Counted from the first letter of the stretch, positions 32,401 through 42,435 are shown. The stretch: DNA of 64,000 nucleotides from Bdellovibrionales bacterium (GCA_021731045.1 JAKFYE010000007.1:1-64000), one strand, 5' to 3'. Numbers and translations: made by a program. The notes: generated by a model not told the origin, from the sequence alone.

Positions 32401-33536
32401 TTGGAGTTCACTATGGTTCGGGTCACGCGTTTTCCAATCCGAGTTAGTATTTCGTAAGGAATTGTATTTGTTTTTTGGGCAAGCTCAGAGACAGAAATCG
32501 ATTGTCCTTGGTCTTCACCGATCACAACAATCTTATCACCAATTTGTGCACTCGTTTTAATGTCTGTTAAGTCCACCATGCAGTAATCCATACAGACGAT
32601 CCCGCAAACAGGCACACGTACCCCTTTGTATAGCATTTCACTTTTATTCGTAAGAGTACGTAAATATCCATCCGCGTATCCGATAGGAATCACCCCAATG
32701 GTTGAATCACGTGTGGCTTTCCATTGCGGCCCGTACGACACCACGTCTCCTGATTTTACTTTTTGTATAAGTTCAATTCGTGAATGAATCGACATGACAG
32801 GTTTTAAATTATGCGAGTGTTTTTTAGTAACGGGACTGATTCCATAAATAGAAATGCCTGGTCTGGTTCCAACACCAAGGCTGTGACTCAAAATATTATC
32901 TTTAGGTGGATACAGACCCACGAGCGCGGCCGCACTATTTAAATAATGCACCAAAGGTTTTCGTCGTATGAATGCGCTTTCGATTTTAGAAAATTTCTTA
33001 AGTTGTTGAGCGCAGAATCCCTCTGCCGTATCTGCGTCTTCTCCGTTTAAAAAGTGCGTGCATATACCCTGAACTTCAAAAGCGGGGTCCAATTTTTCCG
33101 AGAGTTCCGTCGCTTGTTCCGGAGTAAACCCCAAACGGTTCATCCCGGTATTAAATTTCAAATGTATTTTTATTGTTGAATCGATATACGGCTTTAAGGA
33201 TTCCAGTTGTGAATAACTTGAAATAACGGGCGTCAATTTAAATTCAATTACCTCGCGGGCAAAGGCATCATCAAATGATCCAAAAGTTAAAATAGGAAGC
33301 TGTAGCCCTGCTTGTCGTAAACTGATTCCTTCTTCGATTGAAATAACTCCGACTGCCGATACATTTTGTCGTTCAAGCTCTCGGCCAATTATCACATCCC
33401 CGTGCCCATAACCGTCGGCTTTTATCATCGGACAGAAAAAAGCATTTGTATTAACTTTGCTACGAATAAATTTAATATTCTGTCGTAGATGCTCGAGATT
33501 AATTTCGGCATATGTTCCGCGACTGTTGATAGACAT
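32397..33536 (-). CDS. alr: Alanine racemase
   Basis: A 379-residue fold-type III PLP enzyme converting L-Ala to D-Ala for peptidoglycan. The PLP lysine is Lys39 in MIKADGYGHG; the GTRPGISIYGI segment and the MDYCMVDLTDI region match the family. The second catalytic base should be the Tyr in VVSYGPQWKA. It lies three bases after the GGDEF gene and overlaps mlaE by four bases, so cell-wall, lipid-transport and signalling genes share one transcript. Confidence 0.94.
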   Translation of the reverse strand: MSINSRGTYAEINLEHLRQNIKFIRSKVNTNAFFCPMIKADGYGHGDVIIGRELERQNVSAVGVISIEEGISLRQAGLQLPILTFGSFDDAFAREVIEFKLTPVISSYSQLESLKPYIDSTIKIHLKFNTGMNRLGFTPEQATELSEKLDPAFEVQGICTHFLNGEDADTAEGFCAQQLKKFSKIESAFIRRKPLVHYLNSAAALVGLYPPKDNILSHSLGVGTRPGISIYGISPVTKKHSHNLKPVMSIHSRIELIQKVKSGDVVSYGPQWKATRDSTIGVIPIGYADGYLRTLTNKSEMLYKGVRVPVCGIVCMDYCMVDLTDIKTSAQIGDKIVVIGEDQGQSISVSELAQKTNTIPYEILTRIGKRVTRTIVNSK

Positions 33537-33539
33537 ATC

Positions 33540-35066
33540 TTAACCTCTTCGCTGGCCGTCAGCCGAAACCACTGGAATAGGTTCAAAATCAGGTTTAAAT
33601 CCGGGAGGTGGTGCTGCCAGGGCCACACAATTACGTGATGTTTGTTTTGCGTGGTAAAGTGCTTCGTCGGCAGCTTTTACTAGGGATTCGGCATCACCGC
33701 TCACCGATGGATATTCGCTCACGCCCATACTCATACTGATCATACCGAGAGGCTGTTTTTCACCAAATGGAAATTTTGTGGCCTCGATAATGCGACGAAG
33801 TTTTTCGGCCTTGATCGCGGCACCTCGGCTATCAGTATGCGGAAGAATAAGAACAAATTCTTCTCCCCCAATACGGCAGACGACGTCGTTCTTACGACTT
33901 GTTTTCTGCAAAACCGTCGCAACCATTTTAAGTAATTGATCTCCCATCGGGTGACCATTCTGATCATTATATTTTTTAAAGTGGTCAATATCCATATACA
34001 CGAGCGACACAGGCATTTTTGTTCTACGAGAGCGCGTGACTTCCTCATCTAATTTATCGTTAAAATAACGTCGGTTGTGTAGGCCCGTAAGCGGATCTTT
34101 AATCGCCATATTGTGAATACGTTTCTGAAGTGCTGCGTTTGAGTAAGAAACTTGAAAAATCTGAACATAACTATCAAAAACCCGACGAACTGAAACATCA
34201 CTAACATCGGAACACACCACGATAATGCCAACGAACTCTTCTTTTGTCTCGACAGGAATCGCTAAAAATTCTTTGACGTTAAACACCTGTTGCATGAGCT
34301 CTGAGAGTTTCGCCATGCCTTGAGGATTTTTTAAATTATCCATGATCAACTTAGGCTCTATTCCGCTCAAATTAATTCCGGTTTTTCTTAATTCTTCAAT
34401 TGAGATTTTCGAGGCGTGCGAAACCATTAAAGAATTATAGGCCGGTAGGTATCTTAAAAAGATCACTTTTTCGTCTGCACACAACTGGCTCACGTTATCT
34501 AAGAACACTTGAATGGTTTCGTTTACATCATGAACTTTTGCAAGCTGAGACATCAGCGTGTTAATGCGTACAACTTCTTCTTTCTCTTTCGCAATTCGTG
34601 CATTAAGTGACGTTAGGGCTTTATTTTTGTGACCCAATTCTTCTAATAATTGCTCATTCTGATATTGCAAGAAAAGCATTTCAACGGTTCGATCTACGGT
34701 CGTGATAACATCGGCCAGATCTTCAAACGGCTTATGAAGATAATCATATGCCCCTAAGCGAATCGCATTAATCGCCGTCTCCAGACTCGCATGCGAAGTC
34801 ATCACAATAAATTGAATATCGGAACTCAACTCACGAACTTTTTCTAACAACTGAATGCCACTCATTCCTGGCATACGAATATCGCTGAGAATTACATGTG
34901 GAGGCGCTTCTTTAATTCGGGCGTAGGCTAAATCGGCAGTAGGAAATAGTTCCACCTGGTAACCTGCTGCACCCAACGCTTCCTGTAAAATTCCCCGAAT
35001 GCTTTCTTCGTCATCGACGATGTAGCACAAAAAATCTTTTCTTACTTTCGTGATATCTGTGCTCAT
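33540..35066 (-). CDS. Response regulator-GAF-like-GGDEF diguanylate cyclase
   Basis: An N-terminal receiver domain (about 13-125) with phosphoacceptor Asp62 in LSDIRMPGMSG, Thr90 and Lys112 (LHKPF). A coiled linker and a GAF-like region lie at about 140-310. The GGDEF domain covers 320-490: GGEEF at 400-404 is the active-site motif, and RKND at 391-394 is an intact RxxD inhibitory site. It should make cyclic di-GMP under control of phosphorylation, probably by the kinase encoded just upstream (four-base overlap). The GYF-PilZ protein at 11.3-12.1 kb is a possible receptor. Confidence 0.94.
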   Translation of the reverse strand: MSTDITKVRKDFLCYIVDDEESIRGILQEALGAAGYQVELFPTADLAYARIKEAPPHVILSDIRMPGMSGIQLLEKVRELSSDIQFIVMTSHASLETAINAIRLGAYDYLHKPFEDLADVITTVDRTVEMLFLQYQNEQLLEELGHKNKALTSLNARIAKEKEEVVRINTLMSQLAKVHDVNETIQVFLDNVSQLCADEKVIFLRYLPAYNSLMVSHASKISIEELRKTGINLSGIEPKLIMDNLKNPQGMAKLSELMQQVFNVKEFLAIPVETKEEFVGIIVVCSDVSDVSVRRVFDSYVQIFQVSYSNAALQKRIHNMAIKDPLTGLHNRRYFNDKLDEEVTRSRRTKMPVSLVYMDIDHFKKYNDQNGHPMGDQLLKMVATVLQKTSRKNDVVCRIGGEEFVLILPHTDSRGAAIKAEKLRRIIEATKFPFGEKQPLGMISMSMGVSEYPSVSGDAESLVKAADEALYHAKQTSRNCVALAAPPPGFKPDFEPIPVVSADGQRRG

Positions 35067-38000
35067 ACTCTCAACTTTGGTCGACGAATGTTAACTTTAA
35101 ATTCTTCTGTTCCATTATGCAGGTTATACCCAAGCTCCTCAGCGCTTGGAGTTGGCGGTAGATTTTTTGTATTTGTTCCTTCATTCGGGATAGCAGCAGA
35201 CGGCAACTTTTTTGCGGCTAACTTTACGTCTAATGGTTTGCGTGCAAGGTTTTTTGGCGGCTCCGGTGGCAAATTATTTTTTGGCGGTTCTGGAGATTTA
35301 ATCGTAGTCGATGCCGTAACCGATGTGGTCTCACTCTTTTTGCTAAACGGTGATTCCGGAATATTATTAAGCGGTGTTGTGACTAATTTTTCAGTCAACA
35401 TTGTTTTAGTCGTTGTGACGGAGGTAACTTCGGAGCTCGAAACTTCCACCTTAGGGTTTGCAGGTGCCACGGATTCGCTCTTAGCCCAGGGTTGAGAAGG
35501 AAGCGGTTTTGAAGTCGCACCTAAGTCTTTTTCAGGACTCGTGGACTTAGAAGTTGTCGGAGTTTCATTTTTAGAATCTAGAGGTGATTTTGGAAACGAA
35601 ATCGCCGTCTTTTCAGGTAACGGAGATTTTAAAGTTGGATTTTCTTTTTTCTCCGGAGGCTTCTCTGGCAGCTTCTCTGAAGATTTGTCTCCTGTTGTTT
35701 TTGCCAATTTGTTTGCTGGATTTTCGGCGACGCGTTCCTTTGACGATTCTTCTACATCAATTTTTTTCAGCTTGGAGAAAGGTGATTTAGGAAATGAAAT
35801 CTCAGTTTTCTCAGGCATTGGAGATTTTAAAAGTGAAGAGCTCTCTGTTTTCTGTGTTTTTTCTGTTTTTTCTGTTTTTTCCAGAGAGGTTTTCGTCAAC
35901 GACGCAGTTTCGTCTTTAGCGGTTAGAGTTGATTTCGGTGGGGACTGAGGAAACGAGCTTTCGGTTTTTTCTGTGAACGACTTTTCGTTTGTTTTCGCCG
36001 CCTCGACACGAGCATCCGGAATTGATTTCGAAACCGTTGTCGTGTCCATTTTTGGAGAGCTGGAAGACTTTGTAAACGTAGCGGTATCGGCTTTCGGCGG
36101 AATTGATTTTGTTATGGCAGTATCTTCGCCCCTTGGAGTCGGCGGCGGTTTTGGCATTCCCGGCGGAGTCACGCCGCTAGAAGATTTAACCGAAACTTCT
36201 GTTTTCGTTAAATTGGTCAACGTAATATCCGGAGATTTCGAAGGTAGATCTGTTTTAGGCAAAGGTGGTGGGGTTGCCGACGCAACAGTTGGCGCGCTGG
36301 TTTCTGCAGAAGTTGTCGGTGCAGTTTTGCCGGCATCTTTGGTCAATAATGGGAAATCAATAAAGAAGACCGTGCCTTTGCCAATTTCACTTTGCACATA
36401 AATTTTCGCGTTGTGATCTCTTACGATCCCAATTGTTACCGACAAACCTAAACCCGTACCTTTACCTGCCGGTTTCGTAGTAAAGAAAGGTTCAAAAATT
36501 CTTTTTTGTACTTCGGGCGACATTCCTGATCCGGTATCTTGAATTCGAACTCTCACGCAGTCCTTGGCCTCTTCGAGATAAACCGTAAGTTCCTTAACTG
36601 ACGATTTCTCCATTGCGTGTCCCGCATTCATCATGATGTTAAGAAACACCTGTTGGAGTTGATTCGAGTTGGCGTTCACTTTCTGAACTGTATTTAATTT
36701 TTTAGTAATTTTCACACCCATCAAAGTGAGCTGGTGATCCACGAGATCACACGTAGAGTTCACAGTTTCATAAAGATTTGTTGGAGTTAACTCTGCTTTT
36801 TCAGCGCGAGCAAATTTCATCAAGTTTTCGATGATCTCTTTGGTTCTTCGAGTTTCTTTTTCAATAATCTCGATATGCTTTTTCATATCTGGATCTTGAG
36901 TTTTACCTTTTGCGAGTTGTGCGTGTCCCAATATGCCGGCTAAAGGATTTTTTACTTCGTGGGCAATACCTGCACTGAGTTGTCCGAATGCCGACATTTT
37001 TTCTGATTGTATCAACGCCATCTTAGAGTGCTCGAGAGCTTCTTCCCGCTCCAGTAGACTTGATTTCATCGTGTCGATACTTTTGGCGAGAGCTCCGACT
37101 TCATCGTTGGAGCTCACGTCAACGAGTATTTTAAAATCTCCCAACCCAATTTTTTCGGCGATGACTTGCAAACGGTGCAGCGGCTTTGTAATTCGACCGG
37201 CAACAAAAATGGCAATCACAATCCCGATAAGACCAAAACCGACTCCAAACACGATCACACTACGAATGAGTATTTCGGCGGCTTTGAATGCTGTCTTAGT
37301 AGGAGTCGAGACGACAACGTAAAGATTCGTGCTCTTCACTTTGCGGTAGGAACCAATAATGCTTTGACCTTCGAGATCTGAATAAAATCCGGTCGCGCCT
37401 TCTTTGTTTAGTTCACGAATTTCTGCCACGAGCGGATGCGCTTCAAGATTTTTATTCATGTATTGCGGATCAGGATGTGCGTACACATAACCACGTTGAT
37501 CAATGATCATCACTTCATTGATATCGCCCTTAAAGTCTTTGATAATATCTTCAAATGCAATTGGACTTACAATGGAAACCAAAATTGATTTTGAACTCGA
37601 TGCGCCTGTATCGCTTTGAAGATCCGCAACAAATGCAATGGCATAAATAGCTTGGCCATTAGGTTGTGACAGCTTAGTTAAAAATAAACCCGCCTCTTGA
37701 GTCGCATCGTAATTCAAACTTTTCACAATTGTAGTTTCATAGCCACTTGGCCATGCAGCTGCAAACGACTGGGCATTTTTTTCCACCCATTGTGGAGCCC
37801 ATTTACCCGAACTCTTATCCACCACAGCTACAACAAATGCTTCGCTAAATCTTTCAAATAAAATTTTTCCGATATTTTGTTGAGTTTTAATATTTTTTAG
37901 CGACTCACGATTTGAAACAAACACCGCGGTGTTGTTTTGCAAATTTTGAACGCGGTTAATTGTGAGTCGCGCAATTGTGCCTGTAAAACGATCAGCAAAT

Positions 38001-38125
38001 TCTTTGACGAACAAAGCTTTATCTTCTCGAAATGTACCTGAAGTTTTCCAAATAACCGCGCTAATGGACAAGATAAGCACGAGCGCTACAAGCGCAAACA
38101 TTTTCATCCGGATGGATATACGCAT
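35063..38125 (-). CDS. Membrane sensor histidine kinase with ~425-residue low-complexity tail
   Basis: Start ATG at 38125, preceded by AAGGA. Numbered from an in-frame TTG six codons earlier: TM1 about 15-31, periplasmic Cache-like sensor about 35-285, TM2 about 291-314, HAMP to about 370, HisKA with His395 (AHEVKNPL), and HATPase with NIMMNAGHAM, DTGSGMS and GKGTGLGLSV to about 600. The remainder is Pro/Ser/Thr/Lys/Glu-rich, with a degenerate repeat around EKTEISFPKSP in at least three copies, and ends in a basic PKLRV. The tail is probably disordered; no receiver domain follows. It pairs with the overlapping RR-GGDEF gene. Confidence 0.93.
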   Translation of the reverse strand: MRISIRMKMFALVALVLILSISAVIWKTSGTFREDKALFVKEFADRFTGTIARLTINRVQNLQNNTAVFVSNRESLKNIKTQQNIGKILFERFSEAFVVAVVDKSSGKWAPQWVEKNAQSFAAAWPSGYETTIVKSLNYDATQEAGLFLTKLSQPNGQAIYAIAFVADLQSDTGASSSKSILVSIVSPIAFEDIIKDFKGDINEVMIIDQRGYVYAHPDPQYMNKNLEAHPLVAEIRELNKEGATGFYSDLEGQSIIGSYRKVKSTNLYVVVSTPTKTAFKAAEILIRSVIVFGVGFGLIGIVIAIFVAGRITKPLHRLQVIAEKIGLGDFKILVDVSSNDEVGALAKSIDTMKSSLLEREEALEHSKMALIQSEKMSAFGQLSAGIAHEVKNPLAGILGHAQLAKGKTQDPDMKKHIEIIEKETRRTKEIIENLMKFARAEKAELTPTNLYETVNSTCDLVDHQLTLMGVKITKKLNTVQKVNANSNQLQQVFLNIMMNAGHAMEKSSVKELTVYLEEAKDCVRVRIQDTGSGMSPEVQKRIFEPFFTTKPAGKGTGLGLSVTIGIVRDHNAKIYVQSEIGKGTVFFIDFPLLTKDAGKTAPTTSAETSAPTVASATPPPLPKTDLPSKSPDITLTNLTKTEVSVKSSSGVTPPGMPKPPPTPRGEDTAITKSIPPKADTATFTKSSSSPKMDTTTVSKSIPDARVEAAKTNEKSFTEKTESSFPQSPPKSTLTAKDETASLTKTSLEKTEKTEKTQKTESSSLLKSPMPEKTEISFPKSPFSKLKKIDVEESSKERVAENPANKLAKTTGDKSSEKLPEKPPEKKENPTLKSPLPEKTAISFPKSPLDSKNETPTTSKSTSPEKDLGATSKPLPSQPWAKSESVAPANPKVEVSSSEVTSVTTTKTMLTEKLVTTPLNNIPESPFSKKSETTSVTASTTIKSPEPPKNNLPPEPPKNLARKPLDVKLAAKKLPSAAIPNEGTNTKNLPPTPSAEELGYNLHNGTEEFKVNIRRPKLRV

Positions 38126-38211
38126 CCTTGTCCTTTTTAACAATTTGGACTCATCATTAAGTCCTTGAACTCATTTTACTTTTAGGATTTTGAGAGAATC
38201 AAGCAAGACCT

Positions 38212-38634
38212 CTAGTTTTGCGCATACATATGATAAATTGGATAAAAATAACGCCCAGTGCCAATCGTGATGTAACCCTTGTCATTATACACACGTTTTT
38301 GCAGTCCGAACTCTAGGCTTTTATATTCCTGATAAGATCTTATATTTTTAAATTTTGAAGAGGGACCATAGAAGCATTTTTCGGATCGAACGGTCTCTAT
38401 TTTATGAACATGATCACGTTCAGACAAACAAAAATATGTCCAATTTTTTTTAGAGCGCCCAATAGTGCGAATAAACGTATTACTAACAACTAATCCACGA
38501 TCTTGCGTTGAACGCAGTTGGACAACGCCTGGCGATGTTTCAACTGCGACAAAGGCGTGCGCGGTTCCCATGACAAGCTCCGTCCCCCAAAAAAATGTGC
38601 TCAAAAATATGAAATAAATTGAATTCTTTTTCAT
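38212..38634 (-). CDS. Small secreted protein, unknown function
   Basis: From the ATG at 38634 the product has 140 residues and a signal peptide (MKKNSIYFIFLSTFFWGTELVMGTAHA). The mature part is basic, with SDRDH/ERDHVH-like and aromatic stretches (YITIGTGRYFYPIYHMY) and two Cys that may pair. The upstream TTG start that would add 20 residues would obscure the signal peptide. No ribosome site is obvious. It is 86 bp from the start of the sensor kinase gene and could lie upstream of it in the same transcript. Confidence 0.7.
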   Translation of the reverse strand: MKKNSIYFIFLSTFFWGTELVMGTAHAFVAVETSPGVVQLRSTQDRGLVVSNTFIRTIGRSKKNWTYFCLSERDHVHKIETVRSEKCFYGPSSKFKNIRSYQEYKSLEFGLQKRVYNDKGYITIGTGRYFYPIYHMYAQN

Positions 38635-38789
38635 GTCGAATTTAGAGAGCAAAGCTAAGACCGGCGTTAAAACTAATACGCCAACAACACGCAACTAAGC
38701 CTATGAAATTACTCTAGTTTCGGTGACCAAATACGTCATTTCAAACTCCGCGTAGACGAGACCTTTACCACAAGGTATCTCCTACCCTA

Positions 38790-40400
38790 ATGAATAAAAC
38801 ATGTGATTTTCTTGTTATTGGAACCGGTCTCGCAGGATTGAGTTACGCACTTAAAATGGCTTCGCATGGTAAAGTTATTATCCTAAGTAAAAAATCGGCA
38901 ACACAAACAAACACGCAATCTGCTCAGGGAGGACTCGCCGCCGTAATCGCCGCCGATGATTCTTTTGAAGAGCATATACAAGACACTCTCACAGCCGGGG
39001 CCGGACTTTGTCGCCAAAATGTTGTGGAGATGGTCGTTCGACAAGCGCCAGAAAGAATGCAAGATCTTATTAATTGGGGAGTTCACTTTGATCAGAAATC
39101 TGATGGCTTTCATCTAAAAAATTCAGAAAGTGTTCGCAATTTAGATTTAACCCGTGAAGGCGGACACAACAAACGTCGCATCGTTCATGTTCAAGATCAC
39201 ACAGGTCAAGCTATTCACGAAACTTTACTTCGACGGTGCCGCGAGACCAAAAATATCGAAATACTAGAAGACCATTTTGTCATTGACCTTCTCACAAGTC
39301 GCAAACTTGATCCGTTTTCAATTTCTCGCAATGAGTGTCTTGGCGCTTACGTTTTCGACATAAAAAAAGATTATGTTTTCACGTTAGAATCTAAGCTGAC
39401 AGTTTTAGCAACCGGAGGAGCCGGAAAAGTATATTTGTACACGACAAATTGGGAAGGCGCGACGGGAGATGGAATTGCGTTGGCTTACCGTGCAGGGGCA
39501 CGCGTGGCTAATCTCGAGTTTATGCAATTTCACCCTACTTGTTTGTATCATCCACTTGAAAGAAGTTTTTTAATTTCCGAAGCTTTACGCGGCGAAGGCG
39601 CCGAACTTATAAATTCCAATGGTGTAGCGTTTATGAAATCCTATCATCCGATGGGCAGTCTCGCCCCACGCGATATCGTTGCGCGATCGATTGATGCCGA
39701 AATGAAACGCACCAGTGCCGAATGTGTTTATCTCGATATCTCTCACAAACCCAAAGATTTTATTTTACAACATTTTCCGGTCATTTTTGAAAAATGCATG
39801 CGCCTGGGGATCGATATCTGTAAGCAACCCATTCCCGTCGTTCCCGCAGCCCACTATCTTTGCGGAGGAGTTGTCACAGATGAAAATGCTTTGACTGGCA
39901 TTCATCGACTGTACGCCGTTGGAGAAACTGCATGCACCGGTCTTCACGGCGCGAATCGTTTAGCCAGCAATTCACTTTTAGAATGTATTGTTCTCTCACA
40001 TAATGCAGCTCTTCATTCACAGCAATTCATTAAATCAAATAAAACTCACAAAACAAATATTCCAGACTGGATACCCTCAACCAAAACAGATTCCGATGAA
40101 ATGATCGTAATTTCTCATATGTGGGAAGAAATTCGCCGCCTGATGTGGAACTATGTTGGAATTGTAAGATCAGACCGCCGTCTTGAAAGGGCTGAACATC
40201 GTTTAGAAAACCTCATGACCGAAGTCCGAGATTATTATTTTAATCTTAAAGTTCATCCAGATATTTTGGAACTACGGAACATCGCTCTGGTTGCCCACCT
40301 GACCGTGCAATGTGCTCTCAAACGAAAAGAATCTCGGGGTATTCATTACAATATCGATCATCCGCAGCCACAAAATCCGGCGCGCGATACGGTTCTTTAA
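38790..40400 (+). CDS. nadB: L-aspartate oxidase NadB
   Basis: A 536-residue flavoprotein that oxidises L-aspartate to iminoaspartate, the first step of NAD synthesis. FAD dinucleotide motif at the N-terminus (LVIGTGLAGLSYALKMA), the NTQSAQGGLAAV loop, the active-site region REGGHNKRRIVH, and PAAHYLCGGVVTD and GANRLASNSLLE near the end of the flavin domain are all present. It overlaps the convergent lipoprotein gene tail-to-tail by four bases. nadA and nadC are not nearby. Confidence 0.95.
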   Translation: MNKTCDFLVIGTGLAGLSYALKMASHGKVIILSKKSATQTNTQSAQGGLAAVIAADDSFEEHIQDTLTAGAGLCRQNVVEMVVRQAPERMQDLINWGVHFDQKSDGFHLKNSESVRNLDLTREGGHNKRRIVHVQDHTGQAIHETLLRRCRETKNIEILEDHFVIDLLTSRKLDPFSISRNECLGAYVFDIKKDYVFTLESKLTVLATGGAGKVYLYTTNWEGATGDGIALAYRAGARVANLEFMQFHPTCLYHPLERSFLISEALRGEGAELINSNGVAFMKSYHPMGSLAPRDIVARSIDAEMKRTSAECVYLDISHKPKDFILQHFPVIFEKCMRLGIDICKQPIPVVPAAHYLCGGVVTDENALTGIHRLYAVGETACTGLHGANRLASNSLLECIVLSHNAALHSQQFIKSNKTHKTNIPDWIPSTKTDSDEMIVISHMWEEIRRLMWNYVGIVRSDRRLERAEHRLENLMTEVRDYYFNLKVHPDILELRNIALVAHLTVQCALKRKESRGIHYNIDHPQPQNPARDTVL

Positions 40401-40987
40401 AAATTTAAAGTCGCTGAACCTACTGGACCCGTAAGCGTCAATAAAGAAGGATTCGTTTCAGAAATGCTTGTTGGAACTAAAAATTTAATAATATATGGAG
40501 TGCCCCATTTTGTATGATCAGGATAGAGATCGCGAACTTCAGTAACGGAGTCGCTCATTTTTTGCACAGTTCCGGCATAACGCTTTCCCTCAACATCTAA
40601 AAAAATACGCCATACCGTATCGACTTTATGCAAGTTATCATCTTTGGCTTCCGGAGTATAAAAACTCATAAAAATTTTTGTTTCAGCTGCAGAAGATTTT
40701 TGTTGATATTCTCGCTCGGCGATAACTTCGGCTTCTGTCCATTGAAAATTTGTTGCTTTACGAAGGGTTTGGGCCTCCCTTACTTTTGACGTCATCAGGG
40801 TGGCACGTACATCTATAGTGTTCACAAGGCCATCATATGTTTGCGTACTTTTTGAAACTTCCAGGATCGTCGATTTATAATCTGAGTCAGTAATATAAAT
40901 ACGTCGGTTACTATCGATCGTCGAACAAGCCGAGAGTGAGAGCAAAAATAAAAAAATAAAACTTTTTAAACGAATTGTTTCAACCAC
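40397..40987 (-). CDS. Lipoprotein, unknown function
   Basis: A 196-residue protein with lipoprotein signal (FLFLLSLSAC, Cys21). The mature part is mixed alpha/beta, with a YITDSDYKSTILEVS opening and a C-terminal PYIIKFLVPTSISETN strand region. GTG start inside the end of the hydrolase gene (22-base overlap), so it is translated with it. No family recognised. Candidate surface or periplasmic partner of the lipase-like protein. Confidence 0.78.
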   Translation of the reverse strand: MVETIRLKSFIFLFLLSLSACSTIDSNRRIYITDSDYKSTILEVSKSTQTYDGLVNTIDVRATLMTSKVREAQTLRKATNFQWTEAEVIAEREYQQKSSAAETKIFMSFYTPEAKDDNLHKVDTVWRIFLDVEGKRYAGTVQKMSDSVTEVRDLYPDHTKWGTPYIIKFLVPTSISETNPSLLTLTGPVGSATLNF

Positions 40988-41802
40988 GCCTTTAAATCTC
41001 CAAAAATATAATCGCGACCTAATTCATTAAAAATTTCGTGATAATGTTCTTCGTATATTTTTAATTCTTTATGACTTGACGCTACTTTTTTAAAGAAGTT
41101 TTCAGAAGCCACTCGACTCACGATGCGATCGTCACCAGCTAGTTGCATAAAAAATGGCAGTTTAATTCTACTACCCGATTTATTGCAAAACTCCATGGTG
41201 TTCACCATTTCTACAAATAACGCCGTGGAAATTCGGTCGTGCCGCAAAATATCGCGTTCATATTCTTCAACGACTTTTGTGTCGTGAGTAAGATCTTCGT
41301 ATTTAACTTCATTGTGAAGTGTGAGGTTCGGCAGAATATTTGCCATAAACTTTCCCACTTTTTCCTTAAGTGCGGGAATCTGAACATTGATTCCAAACAA
41401 TGGTGAGCTTAGACATAAAGATTTTGCTCCCATATCTCCAAACTTAATTACAGTCGCCGTTGTTACAAGTCCGCCCATCGAATGACCAAGCAAAACTAAT
41501 GGTTGATCAGGATTTTGTTTTTTTACAAATTCGACAAATGCTTTGAGATCTTCACAATAATCAGAAAAGGCGCGAACTACACCTCTCTTACCTTCGGATC
41601 TTCCGTGTCCTCTTAAATCCCAAACATAGAGGTCCCAGTCACCAGGCAGCATTCCTGTCGCCAATCGTGAATACGCCTCAGAATGTTCTCCCAATCCGTG
41701 AGTTACGACTAAAGTCCCGCGACCAGCCTCGCCCTTCCATGTTTGGTAGAAGAGTTCAAAATCGTTATAACCACGAAAGTAGCCTTCAGTCCGCTGAATC
41801 AT
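40966..41802 (-). CDS. Alpha/beta hydrolase, monoacylglycerol lipase-like
   Basis: A 278-residue serine hydrolase of the Hydrolase_4/monoacylglycerol-lipase type. Nucleophile elbow GHSMGG (Ser108), oxyanion loop THGLGEHSEAY, acid in LAGDDRIV, and catalytic His in the EHYHEIFNE region close the triad. WDLRGHGRSEGKRG is the family motif. No signal peptide, so probably cytosolic. Two-gene unit with the downstream lipoprotein; the start faces the barrel-like gene at 41881. Confidence 0.9.
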   Translation of the reverse strand: MIQRTEGYFRGYNDFELFYQTWKGEAGRGTLVVTHGLGEHSEAYSRLATGMLPGDWDLYVWDLRGHGRSEGKRGVVRAFSDYCEDLKAFVEFVKKQNPDQPLVLLGHSMGGLVTTATVIKFGDMGAKSLCLSSPLFGINVQIPALKEKVGKFMANILPNLTLHNEVKYEDLTHDTKVVEEYERDILRHDRISTALFVEMVNTMEFCNKSGSRIKLPFFMQLAGDDRIVSRVASENFFKKVASSHKELKIYEEHYHEIFNELGRDYIFGDLKAWLKQFV

Positions 41803-41880
41803 AATCCAGATTGTCTCGAGAGTAACGATTGTGAGTCAAGTGACATTGTCGTATTGGCCATAATGAGTTATTCTTTGCGT

Positions 41881-42435
41881 ATGGCTCATCTTTTGTTGTC
41901 TCGTAGTAAACTCTTTATGATCGTATTTTCATTTCTTCTTTGCGTTCAATCCACATTTGCTCAAGAAGAAAAAGACGAAGGAAAAGACAAAAAATTTGGG
42001 TCTATCTATGGAATCCATACAGGTCCACTTCTTCCAAATCAAATTCAAGGTATGACCGAAATCATGCCTGTCTGGGGAGTGCGCTACGGACTTCCTGTTC
42101 GCAAGGGTATGCTTGAAATGGGAGTCGCAAATGCGCGCGCTTACGGCGTCGAATATTACAATATTAGCGCAAGCATACGTGGCGATTACAATATTGATGA
42201 TATGTACGCGCTGATCTATGCGGGTATTGACTCCCATTATTATTCTCCTAACGGTGCTCCGTTTAACATGTATTTTGGTGCTCACGTCGGTGGCGGTTTT
42301 GCCGCTCATTTAGGAGACTTACTTTGGTTCCGTACGGATATGAAATTTAACGTGAATCCAGGCACCGCACTTTATATTGGTTTTGGACTTGAGTGGCGAA
42401 TGGCCGCAGGTGAAGGCGCTGGCGAAGAAAAATAA
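41881..42435 (+). CDS. Small outer-membrane beta-barrel-like protein
   Basis: From the ATG at 41881 (another at 41863 is possible) the protein has 184 residues and a signal peptide (LFMIVFSFLLCVQSTFA). A short acidic-basic stretch is followed by alternating beta-strands: VWGVRYGLPVRKGMLEMGV, YALIYAGIDSHYY, FMYFGAHVGGGFAAHL and ALYIGFGLEWRMA. The C-terminus is Gly/Glu-rich rather than a terminal Phe. The fold suggests a small OmpA-like or Omp_b-brl barrel; function unknown. Confidence 0.75.
   Translation: MAHLLLSRSKLFMIVFSFLLCVQSTFAQEEKDEGKDKKFGSIYGIHTGPLLPNQIQGMTEIMPVWGVRYGLPVRKGMLEMGVANARAYGVEYYNISASIRGDYNIDDMYALIYAGIDSHYYSPNGAPFNMYFGAHVGGGFAAHLGDLLWFRTDMKFNVNPGTALYIGFGLEWRMAAGEGAGEEK

Noticed and set aside
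35088-36401. Three plus-strand open frames of 135-142 codons
   Set aside because: They run opposite the Pro/Ser/Thr/Lys-rich tail of the kinase, whose codons avoid stops in the antisense frame; there is no start context and no family signal.
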